Assembly: GCF_021390475.1 (NCBI RefSeq)
Contig: NZ_JAJUWS010000005.1
Span: forward strand, 147,657-211,656
DNA from: Streptomyces sp. ST2-7A
Lineage (GTDB): Bacteria; Actinomycetota; Actinomycetes; Streptomycetales; Streptomycetaceae
Reading direction: 5' to 3'
Length of the DNA: 64,000 nucleotides
Positions 1 to 7,540 of the stretch are shown piece by piece. Positions within the stretch are counted from its first letter, which is position 1, and each line of letters opens with the position of its first letter. The notes below the pieces were generated by a model that was not told the DNA's origin, made no database searches, and saw nothing but the letters and a program-made list of their open reading frames with translations. The position numbers and the translations under genes were made by a program.

Positions 1-938
1 ACGTGCTCGGCCTGCCCACCGAGAGCCGGTAGCGGCTCCCCGAGCTGCACGCGGGCCCGGCCACCGCCCTGGACGCCGGCCGGTGCCCGCAGCAGCTGAT
101 GACCACCCGGGCGCTCCTGGCGGCTGTGACCGGCCTCTGTGAGGAGTTGACCGGCCTGGTTGCCCACGGCCGGGCCACCGGTCTCGCCGGGCTCACCGGG
201 GTCTCCCCGCAGGACGCCGTCGCCGTCGGGGTGTTGGCCGTCGTGGTGGGTGTGGAGGTCACCGCCACGGCCGTGTGCAACGCCGTACGGGTCATCCTGG
301 ACCAGCCCGGGCAGTGGGAGCGGATCGGGCGGGAGCCCGGCCTGGTCGATGCCGCGGTGCGCGAGGCCCTGCGCCTGGTGCCGCCACTGCGCTTCGACAG
401 TCGTATCGTCCGCGAGCGTGTGGAGTTGGACGGTAAGACGATCGAGGAGGGCCGGCGCGTGGTGGTGCTGATCGACGCCGCCAATCGCGACCCGGATGCC
501 TTCGCCGACCCGAACATGTTCGACCCCGGTCGCGCTGACGGCGACCGCGCCCTGATGCCACTCGGGGGTGTCGCGGCCCCGGTCGCCGAGACGCTGGTGT
601 GGATCCAGACGCAGGCCGCGATCCGGGTCCTCACCGAACTCCGGCCCGGCCTGCACATGACCGCCGAGGTGCCACAGGTGGCACTCGGCTGGATGTGGGA
701 CGCGATCTACCGGGCCCAGCGCATCGAGGAACTCGGCGCGGGGCTGCACCTGCCCTCCGACGGCCTGAGCGCCGACGTTCTGCGTGCCAAGCTCGTGCGA
801 GTGCTCGACGACCCCTCGTTCAGCCACGGGGCGCGGCGGCTGCGTCGGGCCGTGCTGTCGACACCGAGCCCGAACGAAGTGGTCCCCACACTCGAAAAGC
901 TGACCGCGCGTCATCGGTCGGCGCCGGTGGCACGCTGA
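1..938 (+). pseudogene. Broken P450-like glycosyltransferase helper fused to a glycosyltransferase C-terminus
   Basis: The frame reads as the C-terminal half of a heme-less P450-like auxiliary protein (EryCII/DesVIII/AknT family, which activate sugar transferases). The family sequence runs through an in-frame amber codon at 30-32: recognisable helper residues lie on both sides (LGLPTES before, LPELHAG after). The longest open part starts at 99. P450-like features such as the EALRL and PPLR stretches are visible, but no heme cysteine region is present. After about residue 190 the sequence changes to the C-terminal nucleotide-sugar-binding end of a GT1 transferase (PQVALGWMWDAIYRAQRIEELG). Helper and transferase genes are normally adjacent, so an internal deletion probably joined the helper to the tail of its partner. 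The gene enters from outside the window. The nonsense codon and chimeric structure make function unlikely. Confidence 0.75.
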
Positions 939-959
939 GGGAACGAGGACGGGAGAGGC

Positions 960-1943
960 GTGAACATACTGGTGACCGGTGCGGCCGGATTCATCGGCTC
1001 GCACTTCGTCAGGACGCTGCTCGGCGGTGGATACCCCGGGCACGAGGGCGACCGGGTGACCGTCCTGGACAAGCTCACCTACGCGGGGACGCTGAACAAC
1101 CTGCCCGTGGACCACGAGCGGCTGACCTTCGTGCACGGCGACATCTGCGACACGGTGCTTCTGGACCGAACCCTGCCCGGCCACGAAGCGGTGGTGCACT
1201 TCGCCGCGGAGTCGCACGTGGACCGGTCCGTGGCCGGCGGGGAGGCGTTCGTGCGCACGAACGTGCTGGGCACGCAGGCGCTGCTCGAAGCGGCGCTGCG
1301 GCACGGGACGAGCGTGTTCGTCCAGGTTTCCACGGACGAAACGTACGGCTCGATCGCCGAGGGACGCTGGACGGAGCAGGAGCCGTTGCTGCCGAACTCC
1401 CCGTACGCGGCCTCCAAGGCCGCCGCCGACCTGATCGCCCGGTCCTACTGGCGCACGCACGGTCTCGACGTGCGCATCACCCGGTGCGCCAACAACTACG
1501 GCCCCGGACAGCATCCCGAGAAGCTGGTACCACTGTTCGTCACCCGGCTCCTCGACGGCAGGACCGTCCCGCTGTACGGGGACGGTTCCCATCTCCGCGA
1601 GTGGCTGCACGTGGACGACCACTGCCGGGCCGTGCGGCTGGTGCTGGACGGCGGCAGTCCGGGGGAGATCTACAACATCGGCGGGGGAACGCACCTGACG
1701 AACCGGGAGATGACCGGCCGGTTGCTCGCCCTGTGCGGGCGCGACTGGGACCTCGTGCGGCAGGTGGCGGACCGTAAGGGGCACGACTTCCGCTACGCGG
1801 TGGACGATACCAAGATCCGCCGGGAGCCGGGTTACGAACCGCGCCGGTCGATGGAGGACGGGTTGCGCGAGACGGTCGAGTGGTACGCCGCCCACAGTGA
1901 CCACTGGGGCATTCGGCAGGGCTCCGGGGTCCGGGGATACTAA
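960..1943 (+). CDS. rmlB: dTDP-glucose 4,6-dehydratase
   Basis: This extended SDR enzyme of 327 residues converts dTDP-glucose to dTDP-4-keto-6-deoxyglucose, the entry step to deoxysugars. The N-terminal Rossmann motif GAAGFIG, the STDETYG catalytic segment, the YAASK tyrosine-lysine pair and the CANNYGPGQHPEKL substrate loop are all visible. Length is usual for the family. It starts with GTG at 960, 21 nt after the broken helper/glycosyltransferase, with a purine-rich GGGAGAGG just upstream. The family normally has Val in STDEVYG; here it is Thr. No other sugar gene lies to the right, so this is either the last working member of a deoxysugar locus to the left or a relic. Function is well supported; its link to the NRPS product is not. 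Confidence 0.93.
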   Translation: MNILVTGAAGFIGSHFVRTLLGGGYPGHEGDRVTVLDKLTYAGTLNNLPVDHERLTFVHGDICDTVLLDRTLPGHEAVVHFAAESHVDRSVAGGEAFVRTNVLGTQALLEAALRHGTSVFVQVSTDETYGSIAEGRWTEQEPLLPNSPYAASKAAADLIARSYWRTHGLDVRITRCANNYGPGQHPEKLVPLFVTRLLDGRTVPLYGDGSHLREWLHVDDHCRAVRLVLDGGSPGEIYNIGGGTHLTNREMTGRLLALCGRDWDLVRQVADRKGHDFRYAVDDTKIRREPGYEPRRSMEDGLRETVEWYAAHSDHWGIRQGSGVRGY

Positions 1944-1946
1944 AAC

Positions 1947-1995
1947 TTGTATATGGCGACCGCCCTGCCCTATGCTCACTGGGTATCCAAATTTG
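1947..1995 (+). promoter_or_regulatory. Putative promoter and palindromic operator upstream of the drrA-like gene
   Basis: An AT-rich island in otherwise GC-rich DNA carries TTGTAT (1947-1952) and TATGCT (1971-1976) separated by 18 nt, a good fit to a housekeeping -35/-10 pair. A perfect 8-bp palindrome CAAATTTG (1988-1995) lies just downstream, between the -10 and the ribosome-binding site. A repressor such as a TetR/MarR/PadR member could bind there and be released by the exported drug. No regulator gene sits beside it. Confidence 0.5.
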
Positions 1996-2017
1996 AGCAA
2001 CCAGAGAAAGGGTGGGC

Positions 2018-3007
2018 ATGGGCGGCGCCGACCTGGCGATCCAGACCGAAGCTCTGAAGAAGAAATACGGCGACAAGGAGGCCCTAGCCGGACTCGACCT
2101 GCAGGTACCCCGAGGCGTCGTCCACGGCCTGCTCGGCCCGAACGGCGCGGGGAAGACGACCGCGGTCCGCATTCTCTCCACCCTGCTGAAGCACGACGAG
2201 GGAACGGCTCGCGTCGCCGGCTACGACATCGCCTCCCAAGCGGCCCGGGTGCGCTACAGCATCGGGCTTCTCGGACAGCACGCCGCCGTCGACGAGGATC
2301 TGAGTGGCCGTCAGAATCTGGTGATGTTCGGCCGCCTGTACCACATCGGCAAACGCAAAGCCCAACAGCGAGCCGACGAACTGCTGGAGCGCTTCGGGCT
2401 CACGGAGGCCGCGGGAAAGCCGGTCAAGCAGTACTCCGGCGGTATGCGGCGACGCCTCGACCTCGCCGCCAGCCTCATCCTCGCCCCGTCCGTGCTCTTT
2501 CTCGACGAGCCCACCACCGGGCTCGATCCGCGCGGCCGTAACGATGTCTGGGAGTCCGTCCGCGGCCTGATCGCCGAGGGGCGCACCGTCCTGTTGACCA
2601 CCCAATACCTGGAGGAGGCCGATCAACTGGCCGACATGATCTCCCTGATCGACAACGGCAGGGTGGTCGAGACCGGCACTCCCGACCAGCTCAAGAACAA
2701 GATCGGCGGTGACCGGATCGACATCGTGCTGCGCAGGCCTCATGACGTACCGCGCGCCGCCCGCCTGATGGGCACCCTGCTGCGGTCCGAGCCCGAGACG
2801 GATTCCGACAACCGGCGCGTCAGTGCCGTCGTCGAGGACCGGGTCGCCGCCCTGACCACCGTCGCCCGGGAACTCGACGAAGCGGGGATCGAGGCCGAGG
2901 ACATAGCCCTGCGCAGGCCCTCGCTCGACGAGGTGTTCCTGCACCTGACCGGAAACGGGACGGTTACGTCAGCCGAGCCGAGCCTCAAGGAGACCGCCCA
3001 GCCATGA
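2018..3007 (+). CDS. drrA: DrrA-type ABC transporter ATP-binding protein
   Basis: This is the ATP-binding subunit of a drug exporter of the daunorubicin-resistance (DrrA) type, 329 residues. Visible motifs are Walker A (GPNGAGKTTAV), the signature SGGMRRRLDL, Walker B with LFLDEPTTGLD, and the C-terminal accessory domain typical of DrrA. The start is taken at ATG 2018 because AGAAAGG lies 6-7 nt upstream; an in-frame GTG at 2012 is possible. The stop overlaps the permease start by four bases (ATGA), giving translational coupling. Together with the next gene and the UvrA-like ATPase it forms a DrrABC-like self-resistance set, usual for producers of DNA-binding drugs. Confidence 0.93.
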   Translation: MGGADLAIQTEALKKKYGDKEALAGLDLQVPRGVVHGLLGPNGAGKTTAVRILSTLLKHDEGTARVAGYDIASQAARVRYSIGLLGQHAAVDEDLSGRQNLVMFGRLYHIGKRKAQQRADELLERFGLTEAAGKPVKQYSGGMRRRLDLAASLILAPSVLFLDEPTTGLDPRGRNDVWESVRGLIAEGRTVLLTTQYLEEADQLADMISLIDNGRVVETGTPDQLKNKIGGDRIDIVLRRPHDVPRAARLMGTLLRSEPETDSDNRRVSAVVEDRVAALTTVARELDEAGIEAEDIALRRPSLDEVFLHLTGNGTVTSAEPSLKETAQP

Positions 3008-3834
3008 GCGCGATCGTCATGCCCGAACTGCCCGGGAACCCCCTGGCCAAGCTCGGCTGGGTCCTCGCGGACTCCTGGACACTCACCCTGCGCGGACTGG
3101 CTCACTGGGCGCGCAACCCCACCCAGATCCTCGCCGGTCTCGCCTTCCCGATCCTGATGGTACTGCTCTTCGGGGGCATCTTCGGCAGCGGCATGCAGGT
3201 CGAGGGCGGTGGGAACTACATGGAGTTCCTCATGCCCGGCATGTTCGTCATGGCGATGGCCTTCGGTATCGGCGAGACCATGGCCGGCGTCACCGCCGAT
3301 GCCTCCAAGGGCGTCACCGACCGGTTCCGCTCCATGCCCATGTCCGCCGCCTCGGTCGTCATCGGGCAGAGCATCGTCAACATGCTCTACAGCACCGTGG
3401 TCCTGCTTGTCCTCATGGGTTGTGGAACCATCGCGGGCTGGGGCTGGAACGACGGATTCGGACCGGCGCTGGCCGCCTTCGGGCTCCTGCTGCTGCTCCG
3501 CTTCGCCCTGCTGTGGGTCGGCATCTACCTCGGCCTGATCATCAGCACCCCCGAGGCGACCTCCGCCGTCTATACCCTGCTGTTCCCGCTGGGCATCGTC
3601 GCCAACACCTTTGTCTCCCCGGAGATGATGCCGGGCTGGCTCGCGACCATCGCCGAGTGGAACCCGCTGTCATCGACCGCCCATGCCACCCGTGAACTGT
3701 TCGGAAACCCCGGGGTCGGCGGAACCTCCTGGATCGCCGAGCACGCCATGCTCATGGCCTTCGTCTGGCCACTGGTGATTTTCCTGATGTTCTTCCCACT
3801 GGCCGTCCGCAGGTATCGAGCCCTGAGTCGGTAG
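3004..3834 (+). CDS. drrB: DrrB-type ABC-2 transporter permease
   Basis: This integral membrane partner of the preceding ATPase has 276 residues. It shows about six hydrophobic segments and the ABC-2 fold: an N-terminal cytoplasmic stretch, the first helix around residues 45-60 (FPILMVLLFGGIFG), and the conserved VTDRFRSMPM loop. The C-terminal FVSPEMMPGWL and ATRELFGNP segments are typical of DrrB. It would form the export channel for the hydrophobic product in the cytoplasmic membrane. It starts within the stop of drrA and is followed at once by a strong hairpin terminator, so drrAB form a two-gene transcription unit. Confidence 0.93.
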   Translation: MSAIVMPELPGNPLAKLGWVLADSWTLTLRGLAHWARNPTQILAGLAFPILMVLLFGGIFGSGMQVEGGGNYMEFLMPGMFVMAMAFGIGETMAGVTADASKGVTDRFRSMPMSAASVVIGQSIVNMLYSTVVLLVLMGCGTIAGWGWNDGFGPALAAFGLLLLLRFALLWVGIYLGLIISTPEATSAVYTLLFPLGIVANTFVSPEMMPGWLATIAEWNPLSSTAHATRELFGNPGVGGTSWIAEHAMLMAFVWPLVIFLMFFPLAVRRYRALSR

Positions 3835-3849
3835 GCGAAACCCCGGGCC

Positions 3850-3891
3850 GGGGTGTGAGCCGGTTGGATCCCCCGCGCCGGCTCACACCCC
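3850..3891 (+). terminator. Hairpin terminator after drrB
   Basis: Perfect inverted repeat with 14-bp arms (GGGGTGTGAGCCGG at 3850-3863 and CCGGCTCACACCCC at 3878-3891), a 14-nt loop, then CTTGTTAT. It lies 16 nt after the drrB stop and is a likely factor-independent terminator. Confidence 0.8.
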
Positions 3892-4005
3892 TTGTTATCG
3901 GGGCCCGTGCCCCGTGGCGTTGCGGACCAATGGTCGAGCGGCGCCCGAGGCGCCCACGACGCGGTGTCGAGTGCGTCCTGACCGGGTGAACCCAGCGTGC
4001 ACGGC

Positions 4006-4488
4006 ATGACCGTCTTCGACATCGCCATCGCGGAACTCAACGGCAGAGAGGACCTGCCGGCCCGGCACCGCGGCCACACCCTGCTCATCGTCAACGTCGC
4101 CTCCCAGTGCGCCCTGGCCGGTCAGTGCGCCGGGCTGGAGGAACTCACCCAACGCCACCGGGAGGACGGGCTCGCCGTCATCGGGGTGCCCTGCAACCAG
4201 TTCGGTGAACAGGAGCCGGGCACCCATGAGGAAATTGCGGCCTTCTGTTCCGTTCAGCGGATTTCCTTCCCGCTCACGGAGAAGATCGACGTCAACGGAG
4301 CGAACCGTCACCCCCTCTACACCGCCCTGACCCCATTCGCCGACGCGGAGGGCCACACCGGGGACGTGCGCTGGAACTTCGAGAAGTTCCTCGTCTCGTC
4401 CACCGGTGAACCCGCGGGCCGATTCGGCCCCACGGTCGACCCCCGGGACCCCGAACTGCTGCGGGTCGTTCGCGCGCAGCTTCGGTGA
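4006..4488 (+). CDS. Glutathione-peroxidase-like thiol peroxidase
   Basis: This thioredoxin-fold protein of about 160 residues belongs to the glutathione peroxidase family; bacterial members usually reduce peroxides with thioredoxin. The catalytic cysteine sits in NVASQC near residue 30, followed by GLEEL, and the second family motif reads GVPCNQFGEQEPG. The WNFEKFLV segment supplies the conserved Trp/Asn/Phe region. The family usually has Gly, Thr, Gln and Tyr after the peroxidatic Cys; here the stretch is ALAGQC, leaving an extra Cys that could act in resolving. ATG 4006 matches the usual family N-terminus; a GTG at 3997 is the alternative. Lying between drrB and the UvrA-like gene, it may protect against redox damage from the product. 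Confidence 0.85.
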   Translation: MTVFDIAIAELNGREDLPARHRGHTLLIVNVASQCALAGQCAGLEELTQRHREDGLAVIGVPCNQFGEQEPGTHEEIAAFCSVQRISFPLTEKIDVNGANRHPLYTALTPFADAEGHTGDVRWNFEKFLVSSTGEPAGRFGPTVDPRDPELLRVVRAQLR

Positions 4489-4523
4489 GCCCCACGAGCC
4501 GCACGCCGCAGAGAGGATGATTC

Positions 4524-6809
4524 GTGAACCAGACGCCGATATCCGAAACCGAAGAGAGCATCCAGGTGGTCGGTGCCCGCGAGAACAACCTGAAGGATGT
4601 CTCCCTCGTCATTCCCAAGAACCGCATCACGGTCTTCGTCGGCGTCTCCGGTTCCGGTAAGTCCTCCCTGGTATTCGACACCGTTGCCGTGGAGGCCCAG
4701 CGGCAGCTCAACGCCACCTTCCCCTGGAACATCCGGCATGACCTCCCCAAGTTCGAACGGCCGCACGTGGACGCCGTCACCAGGCTGACCACCCCCGTGG
4801 TGGTCGACCAGCGCCCCCTGGGGGGGAACGCCCGCTCCACCGTCGGCACCGTCACCGACGTCTACACCGTGATGCGCGTGCTCTTCGCCAATCACGGCAA
4901 CGACGGCCTCGGCCAGACCTGGCTCTACTCCTTCAACGACCCCAAGGGCATGTGCCCCGAGTGCGAGGGCCTCGGCCGTGCCAGGTGCCCCAACCCCGAA
5001 CTGATGATCGACCTCGACAAGTCGATCACCGAGGGGGCCATTCTCCTGCCCGGTTACACGGTGGGCAGCGCCAACTGGCAGTTCTACGCCAACTACGAGC
5101 CCCTCGACGCCGACAGGAAACTCGCGGATTACACCGATGAGGAGATGCACACCCTGCTGCACGGCAGCACCGGGACGGTGGAGGTGACCTACCCCAACGG
5201 CAACGTACTGGCGCTGCGCTACGAGGGCCTGGTGGACAGCTTCGTCCGCCGCCACCTCAAGCGGGACTCGGCAGGCATGAGCAAGGCCGTCCGTGACAAG
5301 GCGGCCGAGTTCTTCACCGAGGGCGTCTGCCCCACGTGCGATGGCGCCCGACTCAACCAGAAGGCGCTCGCCACCCGGATCGACGATCACAACATCGCCG
5401 ACTGGTGCCGGATGCAGGTCAGCGACCTCGTCGGCGTGGTCAGCGCGCTCCGGGAGCGCCTCGACACCCCACTGGTCACCACCATCATCGAGACGCTGGA
5501 ACAGATCCAGGCCATCGGCCTCGGCTATCTCACCCTCGACCGAGCCACCTCCACCCTGTCCGGCGGAGAGGGGCAGCGACTCAAGCTCGTCAATCACCTC
5601 GGCAGTGAACTGACCGGCCTGACCTACATCTTCGACGAGCCCAGCGTCGGCCTGCACCCCCGTGATGTCAGCCGTCTCAACGACCTGCTGCGCGCCCTGC
5701 GCGACAAAGGCAACACGGTCCTCGTCGTCGAACACGACCCCGACGTCATGGCGGTCGCCGACCACATCGTGGAGATCGGCCCACGGGCCGGCGTGCACGG
5801 CGGCACGATCGTCTTCGAGGGCGGCTACCGGGAACTGCGCGAGGCCGGCACACTCACCGGACAGGGACTGCGCCGGACCGGCGGGATCAAGGAGAATCCC
5901 CGCCGGTTCGAGCGGACGATACCGATCCGCGACGCCACGGTGAACAACCTGAAGAACGTCTCGGCCGACATCCCGGCCGGTGTCCTCACAGCGGTCACCG
6001 GGGTGGCCGGTGCGGGCAAGAGTTCCCTGATCGCCCATGCCTTCCGCGCTCGGTACCCTGGCGCCGTCTTCGTCGACCAGTCGCCCATCCCCCGTTCCTC
6101 CCGTTCCACCCCGGCGAGCTACCTGAAGCTGATGGACCCGATCCGCAAGCTCTTCGCCAAGGCCAGCGGTGAGAACCCCAGCCTGTTCAGCTTCAACTCC
6201 AAGGGCGCCTGCGAGGAGTGCGAGGGCCGCGGCCTGCTCATCACCGAGGTCGCCTACATGGACCCGGTCACCACCCACTGCGAGGTTTGTGAGGGCCGCC
6301 GGTTCAAGGAGTCGGTACTGCAGCACCGGGTGCGCGGCAAGAACATCGCGGACGTTCTGGAGATGTCCGCCGAGGAGGCGGGGGAGTTCTTCCTCTCGGG
6401 CCCGCTGCGGGCCAAGACCGGCGCCCTGAGGGAGACCGGCATCGGTTATCTCGGCCTCGGCCAGTCGCTGGCGACCCTCTCCGGCGGTGAGCGGCAGCGG
6501 CTGAAGCTGGCCGACCGGCTGTCCGGGACGGGCACCGTCTACATCCTCGACGAGCCCACGACGGGTCTGCACCTGTCCGACATCGACAACCTCGTCGGCC
6601 TTCTGAATCAGCTCGTCGACCGGGGCAACACGGTCGTCGTCATCGAACACGACCTGGCTGTCATCTCGCAGGTCGACTGGGTCATCGACCTCGGGCCGGA
6701 GGGAGGCAACACGGGCGGCGAGATCGTCTTCACCGGCACCCCGGTCGAACTCGCGTGCACCCCCCACTCTCACACAGGAGAGCACCTGAGGCTCTTCCGG
6801 GAGCGGTAG
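4524..6809 (+). CDS. drrC: DrrC/UvrA-like ABC excision-repair ATPase (self-resistance)
   Basis: A soluble tandem ABC ATPase of 761 residues resembling UvrA but shorter than the roughly 950-residue repair protein, which is the size of the DrrC self-resistance branch. Both nucleotide-binding halves are complete: Walker A GVSGSGKSSL and GVAGAGKSSL, signatures LSGGEGQRLKL and LSGGERQRLKL, and DEP Walker B motifs. Paired CxxC zinc-binding segments are present (CPECEG, CPTCDG, CEECEG, CEVCEG). Such proteins bind drug-distorted DNA and displace the drug; related UvrA-like genes occur in thiocoraline and echinomycin clusters. GTG 4524 is preceded by GAGAGGA at 6-nt spacing. Its presence argues that a cluster product binds DNA. 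Confidence 0.92.
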   Translation: MNQTPISETEESIQVVGARENNLKDVSLVIPKNRITVFVGVSGSGKSSLVFDTVAVEAQRQLNATFPWNIRHDLPKFERPHVDAVTRLTTPVVVDQRPLGGNARSTVGTVTDVYTVMRVLFANHGNDGLGQTWLYSFNDPKGMCPECEGLGRARCPNPELMIDLDKSITEGAILLPGYTVGSANWQFYANYEPLDADRKLADYTDEEMHTLLHGSTGTVEVTYPNGNVLALRYEGLVDSFVRRHLKRDSAGMSKAVRDKAAEFFTEGVCPTCDGARLNQKALATRIDDHNIADWCRMQVSDLVGVVSALRERLDTPLVTTIIETLEQIQAIGLGYLTLDRATSTLSGGEGQRLKLVNHLGSELTGLTYIFDEPSVGLHPRDVSRLNDLLRALRDKGNTVLVVEHDPDVMAVADHIVEIGPRAGVHGGTIVFEGGYRELREAGTLTGQGLRRTGGIKENPRRFERTIPIRDATVNNLKNVSADIPAGVLTAVTGVAGAGKSSLIAHAFRARYPGAVFVDQSPIPRSSRSTPASYLKLMDPIRKLFAKASGENPSLFSFNSKGACEECEGRGLLITEVAYMDPVTTHCEVCEGRRFKESVLQHRVRGKNIADVLEMSAEEAGEFFLSGPLRAKTGALRETGIGYLGLGQSLATLSGGERQRLKLADRLSGTGTVYILDEPTTGLHLSDIDNLVGLLNQLVDRGNTVVVIEHDLAVISQVDWVIDLGPEGGNTGGEIVFTGTPVELACTPHSHTGEHLRLFRER

Positions 6810-6843
6810 AGGGCCCCGGCCCCGTGCGGGCAACCGGTGGTCA

Positions 6844-6880
6844 CGGGTCCCTGCGGGCAGAATGTCACCGCAGGGACCCG
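6844..6880 (+). terminator. Hairpin terminator after the uvrA-like gene
   Basis: Perfect 13-bp arms CGGGTCCCTGCGG (6844-6856) and CCGCAGGGACCCG (6868-6880) with an 11-nt loop, 35 nt past the stop codon. Confidence 0.75.
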
Positions 6881-6971
6881 CGGAGTCACGGAGGTCGGGT
6901 CTGTAAAACGTTCGGCTCTGGCCCGTAGTCGGTGGTGACGCCGGGTAGCCGTCCGAAATCATGATCTGGTG

Positions 6972-7540
6972 ATGGATGTCAACTCCCTCATGGTGGCCGT
7001 GTTTTCCGGGCTGTCAGCGCTGGTCGCCGAGGACATCGTGGACAGCGGTGGCGCTGTGGTGTTCACGGCCCGCACCCGGGATGCGGCGCGGTGCCGTGTC
7101 CGGTGTGCGGGACGCCGACGGCGAAGGTGCACGGGTATCACCGCAGGACGGTGACGGACGTGCCGGTCGACGGCCACCAGGCCGTCGTCCATCTACGCGT
7201 ACGGCGGTTGGTCTGTCCGGTCCCGGGCTGCCGGCGGCAAACCTTCCGTGAGCAGATTCCCGGACTGCTGGAGCGTCATCAGCGCCGCACGGTGCGGCTT
7301 GCCCGGCAGATACCCCGGGTGGCTCGGGAGGTATGCGGCCGGGCGGCCGCACGCCTCGCCGGCCTGCTGGCCGTGCCCGTTTCCCGCAGTACCGCGTTGC
7401 GCCATCTGTGCCATCTGCGGCGCCTGTCGCTGCCCCGGCAGGAGGTCCCGCGGGTGATCGGCGTGGAGGACTTCGCGCTCAAGCGACATCACCGGTATGC
7501 CACCATCCCGACCAACGCAGAGACCGGCGAGCGGATCGAC
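6972..7540 (+). pseudogene. ISL3-family transposase remnant (N-terminal part, frameshifted)
   Basis: Two reading frames together give the start of an ISL3-type transposase. The first, from ATG 6972, gives the opening helix and VVFTARTRDAA. A one-base shift near 7085-7092 moves the reading to the frame carrying PCPVCGTPTAKVHGYH, the N-terminal zinc-ribbon/HTH region with CPVPGC. The second frame continues to GVEDFALKRHHRYATI and ETGERID near 7540, where the DDE domain should begin; transposase similarity stops there. The catalytic core is therefore missing as well as the frame being broken. No terminal inverted repeats were recognised. It marks an insertion/deletion scar between the resistance block and the biosynthetic genes. 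Confidence 0.8.

Noticed and set aside
960..6809. An intact anthracycline cluster at the left edge
   Set aside because: Only one sugar gene is intact, the helper/transferase is broken and no polyketide synthase gene is visible; Drr and UvrA-like genes also occur with other DNA-binding products.
4317..6962. Very long open frame (about 880 codons) on the minus strand opposite the UvrA-like gene
   Set aside because: It mirrors the codon pattern of a clear real gene on the other strand, is rich in Val/Gly/Asp shadow composition and has no family resemblance.
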